Source: Pleomorphomonas sp. T1.2MG-36 (GTDB lineage Bacteria > Pseudomonadota > Alphaproteobacteria > Rhizobiales > Pleomorphomonadaceae). From it: a stretch of DNA of 64,000 nucleotides. The stretch covers positions 320,349-384,348 of the forward strand of contig NZ_CATNLY010000034.1 of NCBI RefSeq assembly GCF_950100655.1. The letters are read 5' to 3'. A model generated the notes under the pieces. The model saw only the letters and a list, made by a program, of their open reading frames with translations. It was not told the DNA's origin and searched no databases. This document shows positions 10,715-20,842 of the stretch, in pieces; the stretch's first letter is position 1; the number at the start of each line of letters is the position of its first letter. Made by a program: the position numbers and the translations under genes.

Positions 10715-11692
10715 TCAGCCGCCACCGATCAGGATGCCGGCCGCAAGCACCAGAGCGCCGCCGATGACCACCTGGATCACCGCCCGGAAGAACGGCGTCT
10801 CCATGTAGCGGTTCTGGATACCGGCGATGGCCCACAGCTCGATGAAGACGATGACCAGCGCGATTCCCGTGGCGAGGTGGAAGTTCGGCACCAGATAGGG
10901 AAGCGCGTGGCCCAGGCCACCGATCGCCGTCATGATGCCGGAGGCGAGGCCCCGCTTGATCGGCGAACCGCGCCCCGAGATGACGCCGTCATCGTGGGCA
11001 GCCTCGGTAAAGCCCATAGAGATGCCGGCGCCGACCGAGGCGGCGAGCGCGACCTGGAAGGTGGTCCAGGAGTTCTGCGTGGCGAAGGCGGTGGCGAAGA
11101 TCGGCGCCAGCGTCGACACCGAGCCGTCCATCAGCCCGGCAAGACCCGGCTGCACGTAGGTGAGAATGAACTGGCGACGGGCAACCATCGCCTCTTCCTT
11201 CTCGGCCGAAGGTCCGACGTTCTCCTCGCGGGCGATTTCGGCGCCTTCCATGTGGTGGCGCTCCTGCTCGGCGAGATCTCCGAGCAGGCGACGGGCGCCG
11301 GCGTCCGAAACGCGCTTGGCCGCCTCCGTGTAGAAAGCGTAAGCCTGCGCCTCCATGCGCGCCGCCTCTTCGCGGATGCGCTCGATGCCGAGGTTCTCGA
11401 CGAGCCACACCGGCTGGCGGGCGTAGTAGCCGGCAACGTGCTCGCGGCGGATCAGCGGGATCACCGCCCCGAACAGACGCTCGTGCTCGGCGATCAGGAA
11501 GCGGCGGTGGCCGTCCTCGTCCTTGACCATCTCGTCGAACATCGCCGCCGTCGCCGGATAATCCTTGCGCAGCTTCTCGGCATAGCTCGCGTAGATGCGG
11601 GCATCGTCCTCCTCGCTGGAGATGGCCAGGGCCAGGATCTCCTGCTCGTTGAGATCGGAAAAGCGGCGTCGGTTGCCAAGTGAATTGAACAT
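10715..11692 (-). CDS. mbfA: membrane-bound ferritin / iron exporter MbfA
   Basis: MbfA exports iron from the cytoplasm and protects against iron and peroxide stress in rhizobia. The 325-residue protein has an N-terminal erythrin/ferritin-like di-iron domain (about 10-160) with SSEEDD (25-30), EDGH (59-62), EAQAYAF (114-120) and EQERHH (142-147). A C-terminal VIT1/CCC1-type domain (about 170-325) has LMDGSVSTLAPIFATAF and several membrane segments. The ATG at 11692 is preceded by GAGGAC; an ATG three bases earlier is also possible. It starts seven bases after the histidine kinase stop, so it is the last gene of the PepSY-cytochrome-two-component operon rather than a lone Irr-type unit as in other rhizobia. 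Confidence 0.92.
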   Translation of the reverse strand: MFNSLGNRRRFSDLNEQEILALAISSEEDDARIYASYAEKLRKDYPATAAMFDEMVKDEDGHRRFLIAEHERLFGAVIPLIRREHVAGYYARQPVWLVENLGIERIREEAARMEAQAYAFYTEAAKRVSDAGARRLLGDLAEQERHHMEGAEIAREENVGPSAEKEEAMVARRQFILTYVQPGLAGLMDGSVSTLAPIFATAFATQNSWTTFQVALAASVGAGISMGFTEAAHDDGVISGRGSPIKRGLASGIMTAIGGLGHALPYLVPNFHLATGIALVIVFIELWAIAGIQNRYMETPFFRAVIQVVIGGALVLAAGILIGGG

Positions 11693-11699
11693 CATGTCC

Positions 11700-13100
11700 T
11701 CACGAACGAACAAAGGCGACGCGGGCACTGGAACCTTCGCCCGGCGCGGAACGGATCGACAGCGCCGCGCCGTGCAGGACGGCGATCCGCTCGACGATGG
11801 TAAGGCCGAGGCCGAGCGACCCCGACGCCTTCACGCGACCGAACTCGCCCCGCGCCTCGCGCGGAACAAAACCTGAGCCGTTGTCGGAGACAGTGAGACT
11901 GCCATCCTCGCAGACCGTCACAACGATATCGACGCCGCGACCGGCATGCTTGAGGCTGTTCTCTATCAGATTTCTTACGACGTTCTGTATCAGCGAAGGT
12001 ACCAATCTCACCACTACGGGACCGGCGCCCTCGTAGGCGATGGTCGCCCCTCTATCGAGAACGAGGGGCGCCATGTCGGCCACCACATCGGCGGCAAGAG
12101 CGGCAAGGTCGGTCTCGACGAAGGCAGCCTCCTCGACGACGTCGAGACGGGCAAGGTCCGTCAACTGCTCGAGGATATGCAGAAGGCGCTCGATATCGGC
12201 TTCGGCGCGGCGGGCGCGAGGATCGTCGATCCGGTCGAGTTCGAGTCGCAGCACCGCCAGCGGGGTGCGTATCTCGTGAGCGACGGCGGCCGAAAACACT
12301 TTCTGCGCCGTCATGATCTCGGCGGCCCGCGAGAACAGCCTGTTGATCGCCTCCACGAGCCCTGCGACTTCACTGGGCATCGCGGCATCGATCGACAGGG
12401 ACGTCGGCGACCGAGGATCGAGGGCATCCGCCGCCCGGGCCGCCGCGGAAACCGGCCGGAGCGCCGCCCCGATCGACAGGATGGTGGCGCCGACGGTCAG
12501 CACCAGCATTAGCCCCATCGGCACCAGCATGTGGTCGATCATCTCGTAGGTAAGGATGGAGCCGAGGAAATGGCCGGGGTCGTGCAGGACCGCGACGTCG
12601 ACGAGGACGCGTTCTCCATCGATGACGAAAGCGCGCCCACCGGCGACGCTGAGCGGCTTGCCTGGCTCGATCGCCCGTTGCCAGAAATCGGGCGCATTGC
12701 CCGGCGGCGGCAGGAAGTGCTCCTCGCACTCCTCGCCGCAATTGGAATGGATGATCCGCCCATCCGCGCCCCGGATACGCACGAACGTGGCCGGCGGCAG
12801 ATGATCGAGGGCGGCGCCGTCGTCGTCCGCGCGGCCACCGCCGTCGATGTCATCGACATCGCCCATGTAGCGGTCGACCACCGGCGCATCCGGGTCGAGC
12901 GTCAGAAGGCCGTTCACGCGATGGATGGACGCCGCGATCGCCTCGGTTTCGCGCTCGACCAGGATATGGCCGAGCTCCTCGTCATCGAACCAGTAGCGGG
13001 CGAAGACCATGGCCACCTGCAGCAGCATGGCTAGAAGCGCGAAGGCGAGGATGCGGCGACCGACCAGCCCGGCCAGCCGCTTTCGGCGGTGCCCGCTCAT
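11700..13100 (-). CDS. sensor histidine kinase with a Cys/His/acidic periplasmic loop
   Basis: This 466-residue inner-membrane kinase should phosphorylate the response regulator encoded just upstream. It has two membrane segments (about 17-34 and 192-213) around a periplasmic sensor, a HAMP-like linker, HisKA with AVAHEIRTP (His275), then NLIENSLKHA, DNGSGF and LGLGLTIV of the ATPase domain. The sensor holds an Asp-rich stretch (80-100, DVDDID and ADDDG) and NCGEECEEH (120-128), which contains Cys121, Cys125, His128 and two overlapping ExxE patterns, suggesting metal binding. The ATG at 13100 overlaps the regulator stop as ATGA; an upstream ATG at 13133 is ignored. Gene order suggests iron or redox sensing; this is inference. 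Confidence 0.9.
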   Translation of the reverse strand: MSGHRRKRLAGLVGRRILAFALLAMLLQVAMVFARYWFDDEELGHILVERETEAIAASIHRVNGLLTLDPDAPVVDRYMGDVDDIDGGGRADDDGAALDHLPPATFVRIRGADGRIIHSNCGEECEEHFLPPPGNAPDFWQRAIEPGKPLSVAGGRAFVIDGERVLVDVAVLHDPGHFLGSILTYEMIDHMLVPMGLMLVLTVGATILSIGAALRPVSAAARAADALDPRSPTSLSIDAAMPSEVAGLVEAINRLFSRAAEIMTAQKVFSAAVAHEIRTPLAVLRLELDRIDDPRARRAEADIERLLHILEQLTDLARLDVVEEAAFVETDLAALAADVVADMAPLVLDRGATIAYEGAGPVVVRLVPSLIQNVVRNLIENSLKHAGRGVDIVVTVCEDGSLTVSDNGSGFVPREARGEFGRVKASGSLGLGLTIVERIAVLHGAALSIRSAPGEGSSARVAFVRS

Positions 13101-13798
13101 GAGGCGCCCTCGTCGGCACTGTCCGAAGAACACTCCCGCATCAGGTAGCCAAGGCCCCGCACCGTGGCGATCTCAACGCCGCTCCCGACCCCGTCGAGCT
13201 TTTTGCGCAGGCGCGAGACCGCCAGGTCGAGCGCATTGGCGGTCAGCTCGCTGTCATAGTCGGACAGCGTCGTCTCCAGCCGGCGGCGCGGCACCAGACG
13301 GCCGACGTCGCGCATCAAGGTCTCGCAGAGCGCCCGTTCGCGCGGCGGCAGCGCCACGGGTTCGCCGTCGGCGGTCAGCAGAGCCGCCGCCGGATCGTAG
13401 GCGAGACGGCCGGCGACCAGCACCGGCTGCAACGCCGTCAGCGAGCGCCGCAGCATCGCCCGGCAACGCGCCAGGAACTCACGATGATGGAACGGCTTGA
13501 CCAGATAGTCGTCGGCGCCAGCGTCGAGGCCGGCAATGCGCTCCTCGACCGAGCCGCGCGCGGTGAGGATCAGCACGGGCGTTGCATCGGCGGAGCGACG
13601 GATGGCGCGCAGAAGGTCCAGTCCGTCGCCATCCGGCAAGCCAAGATCGAGCAGGATCAGGTCGAAATCGGTCGCGGCAATGGCCGCTTCCGCCTCGGCC
13701 AGCGTGCCGACCGCGTCGAGACGCCACCCCGCTTCGCGCACCGCTTCTCCGAGCAGGGCGACGAGCCGGGTACTGTCCTCGACGAGGAGAAGACGCAT
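13097..13798 (-). CDS. OmpR/PhoB-family response regulator
   Basis: This 233-residue DNA-binding regulator pairs with the adjacent kinase. The receiver domain has the acidic pair in LLLVEDS, phospho-acceptor Asp51 in LILLDLGLP, Thr78 and Lys100 in DYLVKPF. The C-terminal winged helix (about 125-220) includes LPPRERALCETLM, LDLAVSRLRKKL and RGLGYLM. Its ATG (13798) shares one base with the cytochrome gene stop (TGATG) and its stop overlaps the kinase start, so all three are coupled. Likely targets are its own operon and mbfA, but I see no direct-repeat operator in the short leader. Confidence 0.92.
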   Translation of the reverse strand: MRLLLVEDSTRLVALLGEAVREAGWRLDAVGTLAEAEAAIAATDFDLILLDLGLPDGDGLDLLRAIRRSADATPVLILTARGSVEERIAGLDAGADDYLVKPFHHREFLARCRAMLRRSLTALQPVLVAGRLAYDPAAALLTADGEPVALPPRERALCETLMRDVGRLVPRRRLETTLSDYDSELTANALDLAVSRLRKKLDGVGSGVEIATVRGLGYLMRECSSDSADEGAS

Positions 13799-14343
13799 CA
13801 GGCGCGCTTTCTGCCCGTGACCATCGACCAGACAAGATTCTCGCGGTGTCGCAGGCTTACGACGATGGCGGCGGCCGCATGAACCAGCGCCAGCACCATG
13901 ATGGCGTTGGCGAGCCCGCCATGCAACTCCTCAAGCCAGTCTTCTCCCCAGAAGGCGTCGAGTGTCGTCATCCAACCCGTCATGGCGGTGGCAAGCAGCA
14001 GCGCCATCAAGGCCAGCATCATCACGGCGGCTGCTGGATTGTGCCCGAGGTGGCGTGGCTCCTCACGACGGAAAAGCGCCTTGAGATAGGGAATGAGGCG
14101 GGACGGCGTTGGGAAGAAGTCGCCGAAGCGGGCATGACGGGTGCCGATGAAGCCCCAGACGAGCCGGATCAGCACGGCGCCGATCACGACATAGCCGGCG
14201 TAGCGGTGATAAAGGCGACCGGGCTTGAGGATGAAAAGGTTGAGACCGACGGCAATGACCACCGTCCAGTGAAACAGACGGACGACCGGATCCCAGACCC
14301 GGACCGTCCGCGGCGGATTGCCGCCGGCGGACGTTTCGGACAT
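13798..14343 (-). CDS. cytochrome b561-family membrane protein
   Basis: This is a four-helix b-type cytochrome of the bacterial/Ni-hydrogenase b561 family, 181 residues from the ATG at 14343. Candidate haem ligands are His25 (RLFHWTVV), His46 (LYHRYAG), His141 (ELHGGLAN) and His155 (ALVHAAAA), spread over four membrane segments as the family requires. Such proteins move electrons across or within the inner membrane, and some act in metal reduction. It starts four bases after the PepSY stop. Within this operon a role in reducing a periplasmic metal or reporting redox state to the kinase is plausible but unproven. Confidence 0.88.
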   Translation of the reverse strand: MSETSAGGNPPRTVRVWDPVVRLFHWTVVIAVGLNLFILKPGRLYHRYAGYVVIGAVLIRLVWGFIGTRHARFGDFFPTPSRLIPYLKALFRREEPRHLGHNPAAAVMMLALMALLLATAMTGWMTTLDAFWGEDWLEELHGGLANAIMVLALVHAAAAIVVSLRHRENLVWSMVTGRKRA

Positions 14344-14347
14344 GGGA

Positions 14348-14632
14348 TCACTCACCCGCTTCGTCACCGGCCTTCTCGCCAGTCGACGGATTGAACAGGA
14401 CCTCGGCCTTCTTGCCGTCCTTGTCGAAGGCGTAGACCTCGTAGCAGGTCCCCTCGATCTTCACTTTCTTGATTTTGCTGTAGCCGGCCGCCTCGGCCTT
14501 GGCCTTGATGGCATCGATGCTGAGCCAGGTATCCTTCGCGGCGCTGGTGCAACTGGCATTCTCGTCGTCGGCGAAGGCGGCAACCGGGGTGAGCATCAGA
14601 GCGAAGGCGGCGGCAACCAGAGAGATCTTCAT
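14348..14632 (-). CDS. secreted PepSY-domain protein
   Basis: This is a small periplasmic protein of 94 residues: a signal peptide (MKISLVAAAFALMLTPVAAFA) followed by one PepSY-type domain with DTWLSIDAIKAKAEAAGY, IKKVKIEGTCYEVYA and the final strand KKAEVLFNPSTGE. Two cysteines (28 and 63) could form a disulfide or bind metal. It is first in the five-gene operon and is followed four bases later by the cytochrome. GAGGA lies seven bases before the ATG, and the U tract of an intrinsic terminator ends only 14 bases upstream. PepSY proteins beside b-type cytochromes and two-component genes are common, but the ligand is unknown. Confidence 0.85.
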   Translation of the reverse strand: MKISLVAAAFALMLTPVAAFADDENASCTSAAKDTWLSIDAIKAKAEAAGYSKIKKVKIEGTCYEVYAFDKDGKKAEVLFNPSTGEKAGDEAGE

Positions 14633-14645
14633 GCGGGGGTCCTCG

Positions 14646-14679
14646 AAAAACGGGCCGGCGCGTCGATCGCGCCGGCCCG
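14646..14679 (-). terminator. strong intrinsic terminator between purH and the PepSY-mbfA operon
   Basis: On the minus strand a perfect 12-base GC stem (14668-14679 with 14651-14662, 5-base loop) is followed directly by five T (14650-14646). It ends purH transcription but lies within 15-50 bases of the PepSY start codon. Transcripts made upstream of it would have to read through it to express the operon. Confidence 0.85.
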
Positions 14680-14734
14680 CTCACCTTGGATCGGGAAACC
14701 TGTCGGGCACCTGTCGGCAGGAGGGAATGGCGCC

Positions 14735-16324
14735 TCAGTGCCTGAAGTGGCGCATGCCGGTGAACACCATGGCGATGCCGGCCTTGTCAGCGGCGGCGAT
14801 CACCTCGGCGTCGTGGATGGAACCACCCGGCTGGATGGCGGCGGTGGCACCGGCGGCGATCGCCGACTCAAGACCGTCGGCGAAGGGGAAGAAGGCGTCG
14901 GAAGCGACGACCGATCCCTTGGCGAGCGAGTCCTTGAGACCTGCCGTCTCGGCCGCCTCGCCGGCCCGGATGGCGGCGATGCGCGCGGAATCGACGCGGT
15001 TCATCTGCCCCGCGCCGATGCCGGCGGTGGCGCAATCCTTCACGTAGACGATGGCGTTGGACTTGACGTGCTTGCAGACCTTGAAGGCGAACAGGAGGTC
15101 GGCGAGCTCACCATCGGTCGGCGCCCGCTTGGTCACCACCTTGAGGTCGGCGGCGGTGACGACGCCGTTGTCGCGCGACTGGACGAGCAGACCGCCGGCC
15201 ACCGTCTTGGCGGTGATGCCGGGCGCCTTGGGATCGGGCAGGCCGCCGGTGACCAGGAGGCGCAGGTTCTTCTTGGCGCCGACGATGGCGATCGCCTCGT
15301 CGGTGGCCGACGGGGCGATGATCACCTCGGTGAAGATCTCGACGATCTTCTTCGCCGTGTCGGCGTCGAGCGTGCCATTCAGCGCCACGATGCCGCCATA
15401 GGCCGACACCGGATCGCAGCGGTGCGCCTTGACGTAGGCCTCGAGCAGCGTCGCGCCAGTGGCGACGCCACAGGGGTTGGCGTGCTTGATGATGGCGACG
15501 GCCGGCACGGCCGGATCGAACTCGGCCACCAGCTCGAAGGCGGCGTCGGTGTCGTTGATGTTGTTGTAGGAGAGCACCTTGCCCTGCAACTGCGTTGCCG
15601 TGGAGACACCGGGTCGAATGTCTGTCGACCGATAGAAGCGAGCCCACTGGTGCGGGTTCTCGCCATAGCGCATGTCCTCGGCAAGCTTGCCGCCGACGGC
15701 GACGAAATCGCCCGTCTTGCCGCCGAGCACGCCAGCGAACCAGCCGGAAATCGCCGCGTCATAAGCGCCAGTGCGCGCATAGGCCTTGGCGGCGAAGCGA
15801 CGGCGGGTGTCGAAGGTGACGCCGCCCTGGTCCATCTCGTCGATCACCGCCTGATAGTCGGCCGGCTCGACCAGCACGGTCACGTAGGCATGGTTCTTCG
15901 AGGCGGCGCGGATCATCGCGGGGCCACCGATGTCGATGTTCTCGATGGTCTCCTCGTAACCGGCGCCCCGCGCCACCGTCTCCTCGAAGGGGTAGAGGTT
16001 GACCACCAGGATGTCGATCGGCTGAATTCCATGGTCGGCCATCGCCTTGACATGGCCGGCGTCGTCGCGGACGGCGAGAAGGCCGCCGTGCACCTTGGGA
16101 TGCAGCGTCTTGACACGGCCATCCATGATTTCCGGGAAGCCGGTGAAATCGGCGACTTCCGTGACGGGAATGCCGGCCTCGCTCAGAAGCTTTTTCGAGC
16201 CGCCGGTGGTGAGCAACTCGACGCCGCGGTCCGCGAGGGCGCGGGCGAACTCGATGAGGCCCGTCTTGTCGGAAACGGAAAGCAGCGCGCGCTTGGGAGC
16301 GACGCGATCGGGATGGCCAGCCAT
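14735..16324 (-). CDS. purH: bifunctional AICAR transformylase / IMP cyclohydrolase
   Basis: PurH catalyses the last two steps of de novo purine synthesis, formylating AICAR with 10-formyl-tetrahydrofolate and cyclising FAICAR to IMP. The 529-residue protein has the N-terminal cyclohydrolase ([16 protein letters not shown] near 10, [24 protein letters not shown]) and the C-terminal transformylase ([23 protein letters not shown], and [15 protein letters not shown] near the end). The ATG at 16324 gives the family start; an in-frame ATG 29 codons upstream adds unconserved residues. It follows the heparinase gene on the same strand by 116 bases. Confidence 0.96.
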   Translation of the reverse strand: MAGHPDRVAPKRALLSVSDKTGLIEFARALADRGVELLTTGGSKKLLSEAGIPVTEVADFTGFPEIMDGRVKTLHPKVHGGLLAVRDDAGHVKAMADHGIQPIDILVVNLYPFEETVARGAGYEETIENIDIGGPAMIRAASKNHAYVTVLVEPADYQAVIDEMDQGGVTFDTRRRFAAKAYARTGAYDAAISGWFAGVLGGKTGDFVAVGGKLAEDMRYGENPHQWARFYRSTDIRPGVSTATQLQGKVLSYNNINDTDAAFELVAEFDPAVPAVAIIKHANPCGVATGATLLEAYVKAHRCDPVSAYGGIVALNGTLDADTAKKIVEIFTEVIIAPSATDEAIAIVGAKKNLRLLVTGGLPDPKAPGITAKTVAGGLLVQSRDNGVVTAADLKVVTKRAPTDGELADLLFAFKVCKHVKSNAIVYVKDCATAGIGAGQMNRVDSARIAAIRAGEAAETAGLKDSLAKGSVVASDAFFPFADGLESAIAAGATAAIQPGGSIHDAEVIAAADKAGIAMVFTGMRHFRH

Positions 16325-16440
16325 GGGGATGTCTCCGGGAGTGGGGATGGCGGCGCGATAGCACGAATGGCCGTCGCGCGGAACCCGCGCCCAATCGATT
16401 TGGGTCGACAATCGCCGCTTTCTCCGCCGAAAGCGGACCG

Positions 16441-18186
16441 TCAGCCGCCAGCGAAGAGATCGGGGCCCAGCCTCGGATCGCGCCCGCGCGGCCGGCCGCG
16501 TTGGCCCTCGGCGGTTCGGGTCATCGCCCAGGCCACTTCCGGCGTCACCCGCGCCCGCCCCGGCAGCACGATCTGCAAGCTCTTGCGGCGGCCGAGCGTG
16601 TCGGACAGGAACACGCTGTCTTCCAGTTCGGGCGCGATCAGCCCGCAGGTGAAGGTCCAGGCCTCGCCGTCGGGGGCGACGAGCAGCACGTCTCCACCGG
16701 CGGTGCGGCTTGCCCGGATCAGCGGATGCAGGTGGAAACGGATGGCGAAGCGATCGTGGCGCGGCTTGCGGCCGGCGAAACTCAACCGATCCGAGCCGAC
16801 GATTTCGCCGCCATCGATGCGGAGGACGAGCCGCCGCTCGTGAATGGCGCCGAACCGGCCGGAATAGCCGTCATGGCTTGCCGCCAGCGCGATGACGTCG
16901 TCGCGATCCTCGCGGACCACCGGTACGTTGCGCGGACCGTCGATCATCACCGAGCCGAGCCGGCGAACGAGGCGAGGCGTGTCGAGGAAGGCGCCCGAGG
17001 ACACGTCCTCGAGCGACAGCGTCGAATGGGCGGGCGTCGAGCGGGCGGCCGAATGCCAGCGCGGATCGTCGGCCGCGCCGCAGTTGACGATGAAGCGGTT
17101 GGGACCGCTCGACATTTCGAAGGACAGGCAACCGGCATGCGCCTTCTGGCTAACGCCGACCGGCGGGATCGGACCGGCATCCATCAGAATCACCGTACCG
17201 CCCGCTTCGAGCCTCTGGTAGCCGGAGTGGCTGGCGTTCTCGACCGGACGGCCATGGGTGTCGTCATAGGCGTTCAGCGTTGCGAGCTGGCCGGCATGGC
17301 TGGCGCTCATGCCGTTGAAGTGCGGCAGGCTGCCGTCGGAATGACGGAAGAAGCGCAGCATCGGCATCATGCGGTCGATGGCGACGATCAGTGCCTGGGG
17401 CGGGTTGACGCCGCGATTGGAATAGGCCTGTCGCAACGGCAGGAGATCGGTCAAAAGGTCGGCGATCACCGATGGATCGCGGCTGATATGACCGCCATCC
17501 GGCAGGATCTGCCGGCGGAGTTCCTGCTCCAGCCGCAGGCCAGCCTGGCGGGCGAGCCGTCCCTGATTGTCGGCGGACAGCGCGAAGACACCAACGGCCA
17601 CGGCGGCGAGAAGGCGCGGATACCCATCCACGGCGTCGCTCTGGCGGCCGCGCAACCGGCGCACCTGCCTGACCAGCGACCGCAGGAAGCGGCGGTAGAA
17701 GGCCCGATCGGCATCTTTCAGGATCAGTGGCGACTGGGTGATCCAGGCGATTACCCGCCGGGCCATGTTCTCGGTCTCGTAGGCCTCCGGCGGCGCATGC
17801 GCCTCCTGGGCGATCCAGTCGGCGACGAGAGCCCGGGCATTCTGGCGGGCCAGCGCATTCTCGGCCGCCCTGAGATGCCTCAGCCAGGAGAAACCGTGCA
17901 GCGCCCGCGTCCACTCGGCCGATGGCGACGGCATGTCGAAGGGCGAGCGGCCGCCCGTCTCCACCATCTTGCCGGCAAACGCGTAGAGACCGGCATAGAT
18001 GTCGGCGGCGATCGTCGGGTCGGTGGTGCGAATATCCTGCGGGGCGATGACCAGCCGTTCCGGGGTCGATCCGGGCCAGCGCCAACGCGAGAAGGGGCCG
18101 CGTTCCAGCGCCGTGACGGCACGGCGGAGGGCCAGCTCACCGGCGAACAGCACCAGCCGGGCCGTGCCGGCGACTTGTGCGCGCAT
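16441..18186 (-). CDS. heparinase II/III family protein
   Basis: This 581-residue protein belongs to the heparinase II/III-like family: an alpha-helical N-terminal half (about 1-330) and a beta-rich C-terminal domain (about 340-560, with [31 protein letters not shown] and [10 protein letters not shown]). Family lyases cleave uronic-acid polysaccharides, but the member found beside purH and rsmB in Hyphomicrobiales has, as far as I know, no assigned substrate. I see no signal peptide at the chosen start (ATG 18186, AGGGG eight bases upstream), so it may be cytoplasmic. The conserved neighbourhood suggests a core role, perhaps in envelope polysaccharide turnover. Confidence 0.82.
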   Translation of the reverse strand: MRAQVAGTARLVLFAGELALRRAVTALERGPFSRWRWPGSTPERLVIAPQDIRTTDPTIAADIYAGLYAFAGKMVETGGRSPFDMPSPSAEWTRALHGFSWLRHLRAAENALARQNARALVADWIAQEAHAPPEAYETENMARRVIAWITQSPLILKDADRAFYRRFLRSLVRQVRRLRGRQSDAVDGYPRLLAAVAVGVFALSADNQGRLARQAGLRLEQELRRQILPDGGHISRDPSVIADLLTDLLPLRQAYSNRGVNPPQALIVAIDRMMPMLRFFRHSDGSLPHFNGMSASHAGQLATLNAYDDTHGRPVENASHSGYQRLEAGGTVILMDAGPIPPVGVSQKAHAGCLSFEMSSGPNRFIVNCGAADDPRWHSAARSTPAHSTLSLEDVSSGAFLDTPRLVRRLGSVMIDGPRNVPVVREDRDDVIALAASHDGYSGRFGAIHERRLVLRIDGGEIVGSDRLSFAGRKPRHDRFAIRFHLHPLIRASRTAGGDVLLVAPDGEAWTFTCGLIAPELEDSVFLSDTLGRRKSLQIVLPGRARVTPEVAWAMTRTAEGQRGRPRGRDPRLGPDLFAGG

Positions 18187-18334
18187 CGTCAGGCCCCTTT
18201 CTGTGCTGGAGCAGGAATCACTCGCCCTTCGGAGAAACCGGAGGCGCTCATCACGGCATGAGACGCCCAGCTTGGTTACCAAGTGGTATGCGAGGCCGAT
18301 CAAATTTTCCGGCAACCGGACCGGCCGTCCGCCG

Positions 18335-19777
18335 TCACTGACGGCGGAGGCGGGCGGCGAAGAAACCGTCGAGCCCGGAAAGCCGGGCCTCTTCCTGCTT
18401 GAGGTGCGACGGCAGGGTGCGGACAAACCCCTCCGGCGTGACGATCTCCGAGAGACCGAAAACCTCGTCCGCCGTCACCGGCACCAGGTCGAGCGGCGCC
18501 TCGATCAGCCTGAGGCGACGAATCTGGTCCTGCCCCTCCTCCGGCTCCAGCGAGCAGGTGGAATAGACGAGGAGGCCGCCAGGCCTCAGCATGCGGATCG
18601 CCTGATCGATCAGGCGGCGCTGCACGGCGGCAAGCGTCGGCACGTCGGCCGGCTTCTTTCCGACTGCCCCGTCGGGATGGCGGCGCAAGGTGCCGGTCGC
18701 CGTGCAAGGCGCGTCGAGCAACACCATATCGAAGGTGCCTCCCAGCCACTCGGTGGCATCGGCCTTGACGAGGTTGGCCTTGAGACCGAGGCGATAGAGG
18801 TTGCGTTCGAGGCGTTGCAGACGATGGTAGGATACGTCGATGGCGGTAACGTCGGCGCCGAGCGCGGCCAGCTGGGCCGTCTTGCCGCCGGGCGCCGCGC
18901 AGAGGTCGACGACCTTCTTGCCCTTGACGTCGCCCAGGAGATGGACCGGCAGCGTGGCGGCGGCGTCCTGCACCCACCAGCCACCCTCCTCGTAGCCGTC
19001 GATCTTCTCGACGGCGCCCGTGACGGGAAGGCGCACCGAACCGTTGGGGAGCTTGATCCCACCCAGCCGGGCAGCCCAACCGTCCGGATCGGACTTCACG
19101 GTGAGGTCGAGCGTCGGCTCGAAGGCGTTCATGGCGGCAATGTCGCGCGCCACGTCGGTCCCATAGTTTGCGCTCCAGCGTTCCATCAGCCACGCTGGCG
19201 TGTTGAGGGTGATGGCATCCTGTTCGGCGAGGATGGTCGCCTTGTTTTCCGAGACGCGGCGCAGGACGGCGTTGACGACGCCCTTGAACGGCATGGCGGC
19301 CTTGTCGGCGCCGGCCAGCTCGACACCGAGCGCCACGGCGGCGTGGTCGGCAACGTCCATGAACATGATCTGGGCCGCCGAAACAGCGATCACCGCTTTC
19401 AGCGTACCGGCATCGTCCGGCAGCGGCCGCGTCAGAAAACGCCCGACAGCGTCATCGATCTGTCCGTGGCGGCGCAAGGCATAGCCGACGATGGCGCGGG
19501 CAAGACCGCGATCGCGCGGATCGAGGCGCTGATAACGCTCGGCAGCGGAACCCTTGTCGAGCAATGCGTCGAGGAGACGACCCTTCTGGACACCGTCCAC
19601 GAGGTCAACGGCAACGGCACGCGCCTCCATGCCCTGCGGCCGCGGCGGCCGCCGGCCACCCTGAGGCGGACGCCCGCCTTTGAACGCCCCGCCCTTCTGG
19701 CCGTCATGCGGGCGTGCCGGCCTGAATGCGTTGCCGGTTTTTCCGCCGCTCTTGCGGCCTTTGTCGTCTGCGGTCAT
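18335..19777 (-). CDS. rsmB: RsmB-type 16S rRNA cytosine methyltransferase
   Basis: This RsmB/NOP-family enzyme should make 5-methylcytosine in 16S rRNA (position 967 in E. coli). The 480-residue protein has a basic, glycine-rich N-terminal tail (about 1-48), a NusB-like RNA-binding domain, and the methyltransferase with SAM loop [15 protein letters not shown] near 290, [15 protein letters not shown] near 355 and the catalytic YSTCS near 405. The ATG at 19777 overlaps the htpX stop (ATGA), which fixes the start; a longer frame from 19828 is not needed. The extended tail is not seen in E. coli RsmB. Confidence 0.93.
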   Translation of the reverse strand: MTADDKGRKSGGKTGNAFRPARPHDGQKGGAFKGGRPPQGGRRPPRPQGMEARAVAVDLVDGVQKGRLLDALLDKGSAAERYQRLDPRDRGLARAIVGYALRRHGQIDDAVGRFLTRPLPDDAGTLKAVIAVSAAQIMFMDVADHAAVALGVELAGADKAAMPFKGVVNAVLRRVSENKATILAEQDAITLNTPAWLMERWSANYGTDVARDIAAMNAFEPTLDLTVKSDPDGWAARLGGIKLPNGSVRLPVTGAVEKIDGYEEGGWWVQDAAATLPVHLLGDVKGKKVVDLCAAPGGKTAQLAALGADVTAIDVSYHRLQRLERNLYRLGLKANLVKADATEWLGGTFDMVLLDAPCTATGTLRRHPDGAVGKKPADVPTLAAVQRRLIDQAIRMLRPGGLLVYSTCSLEPEEGQDQIRRLRLIEAPLDLVPVTADEVFGLSEIVTPEGFVRTLPSHLKQEEARLSGLDGFFAARLRRQ

Positions 19778-20754
19778 CCCCAGGGTCCACGGTTCGAGGG
19801 CCGTCCGACAGAACCGCCCCCACCCCATGGACCGCCCCGCGAACCACGTGGCGTGGCCCAGGGGCCACCCGCCACGGGCTCGGAGCTGCGCCGCCCGAAA
19901 CCACCGCCATCCGCCATCGCCATCAGGGCGCGGATGCGGTTGCCGGTATCCGGGTGGGTCGAGAACAGGTTGTCCATCCTGGCGCCGGACAGCGGATTGA
20001 TGATGAACAGATGCGCCGTAGCAGGATTTTGCTCCGCTGTCATGTTCGGCACGCGATGGGCGGCCCCGGCGATCTTGTCGAGGGCAGAGGCGAGGGCCAG
20101 TGGATTACCGGAAATTTCGGCGCCCCGCCGGTCGGCGGCGTATTCTCGCGTCCGCGAGATGGCCATCTGCACCAGCATGGCGGCTAGCGGCGCCACGATG
20201 GCGGCGAGCAGAATGCCGATGCCGCCGAGCGGGCTGCGGTTCTCGCTGTCGCGGTTCATCGAGCCGAAGAACAGGCCGAAGTTGGCGAGCATCGAAATGG
20301 CACCGGCTATCGTCGCGGTCACCGTCATGGTCAGCGTGTCGCGGTTCTGCACATGGGCGAGCTCGTGCGCCATGACGCCGGCAATCTCCTCGCGATCGAG
20401 CATTTGCAGAAGGCCGGTGGTGGCGGCAACGGCTGCGTGATCGGGATCACGGCCGGTAGCAAAGGCATTGGGCTGCGGATTGTCGATGACGTAGACGGCC
20501 GGCATCGGCAGGCCGGCATTGGCGGCGAGGCGCTCGACGATAGCATAGTACTCCGGCGCGCCGGCCCGATCGACACGACGGGCGCGATGCATCGCCAGCA
20601 CCATCTTGTCGGCATTCCAATAGGAGAAGAGGTTCATGCCGGCGGCGACCACCAGCGCGATCAACATGCCGCCCTGGCCGCCGATCAGATAACCGGCGCC
20701 CATGAAGATCGCCGTCATCGCGGCGAGGAGGAGGGAGGTCTTGAAGAAATTCAT
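19774..20754 (-). CDS. htpX: HtpX membrane zinc metalloprotease
   Basis: HtpX is an inner-membrane M48 metalloprotease that degrades misfolded membrane proteins alongside FtsH. The 326-residue protein has two N-terminal membrane segments, the zinc motif [12 protein letters not shown] (His near 128), two further membrane segments and the third-ligand region [15 protein letters not shown]. The tail from about 295 is glycine- and proline-rich ([18 protein letters not shown]), likely flexible. The ATG at 20754 has AAGGA five bases upstream; a longer frame from 20862 is unconserved. It is translationally coupled to rsmB and divergent from the SDHAF4-like gene. Confidence 0.94.
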   Translation of the reverse strand: MNFFKTSLLLAAMTAIFMGAGYLIGGQGGMLIALVVAAGMNLFSYWNADKMVLAMHRARRVDRAGAPEYYAIVERLAANAGLPMPAVYVIDNPQPNAFATGRDPDHAAVAATTGLLQMLDREEIAGVMAHELAHVQNRDTLTMTVTATIAGAISMLANFGLFFGSMNRDSENRSPLGGIGILLAAIVAPLAAMLVQMAISRTREYAADRRGAEISGNPLALASALDKIAGAAHRVPNMTAEQNPATAHLFIINPLSGARMDNLFSTHPDTGNRIRALMAMADGGGFGRRSSEPVAGGPWATPRGSRGGPWGGGGSVGRPSNRGPWG

Positions 20755-20842
20755 CTGTCCTTCCGGTGTCCGGCTGATATGCTGATCGGGTTTTCCGAAA
20801 GACAAGATGGTATGCCATCCACCCGCCATCAAGGATGCGCCC

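Noticed and set aside
14318..16843. An 841-codon plus-strand frame opposite purH.
   Set aside because: Antisense shadow of purH and neighbouring genes.
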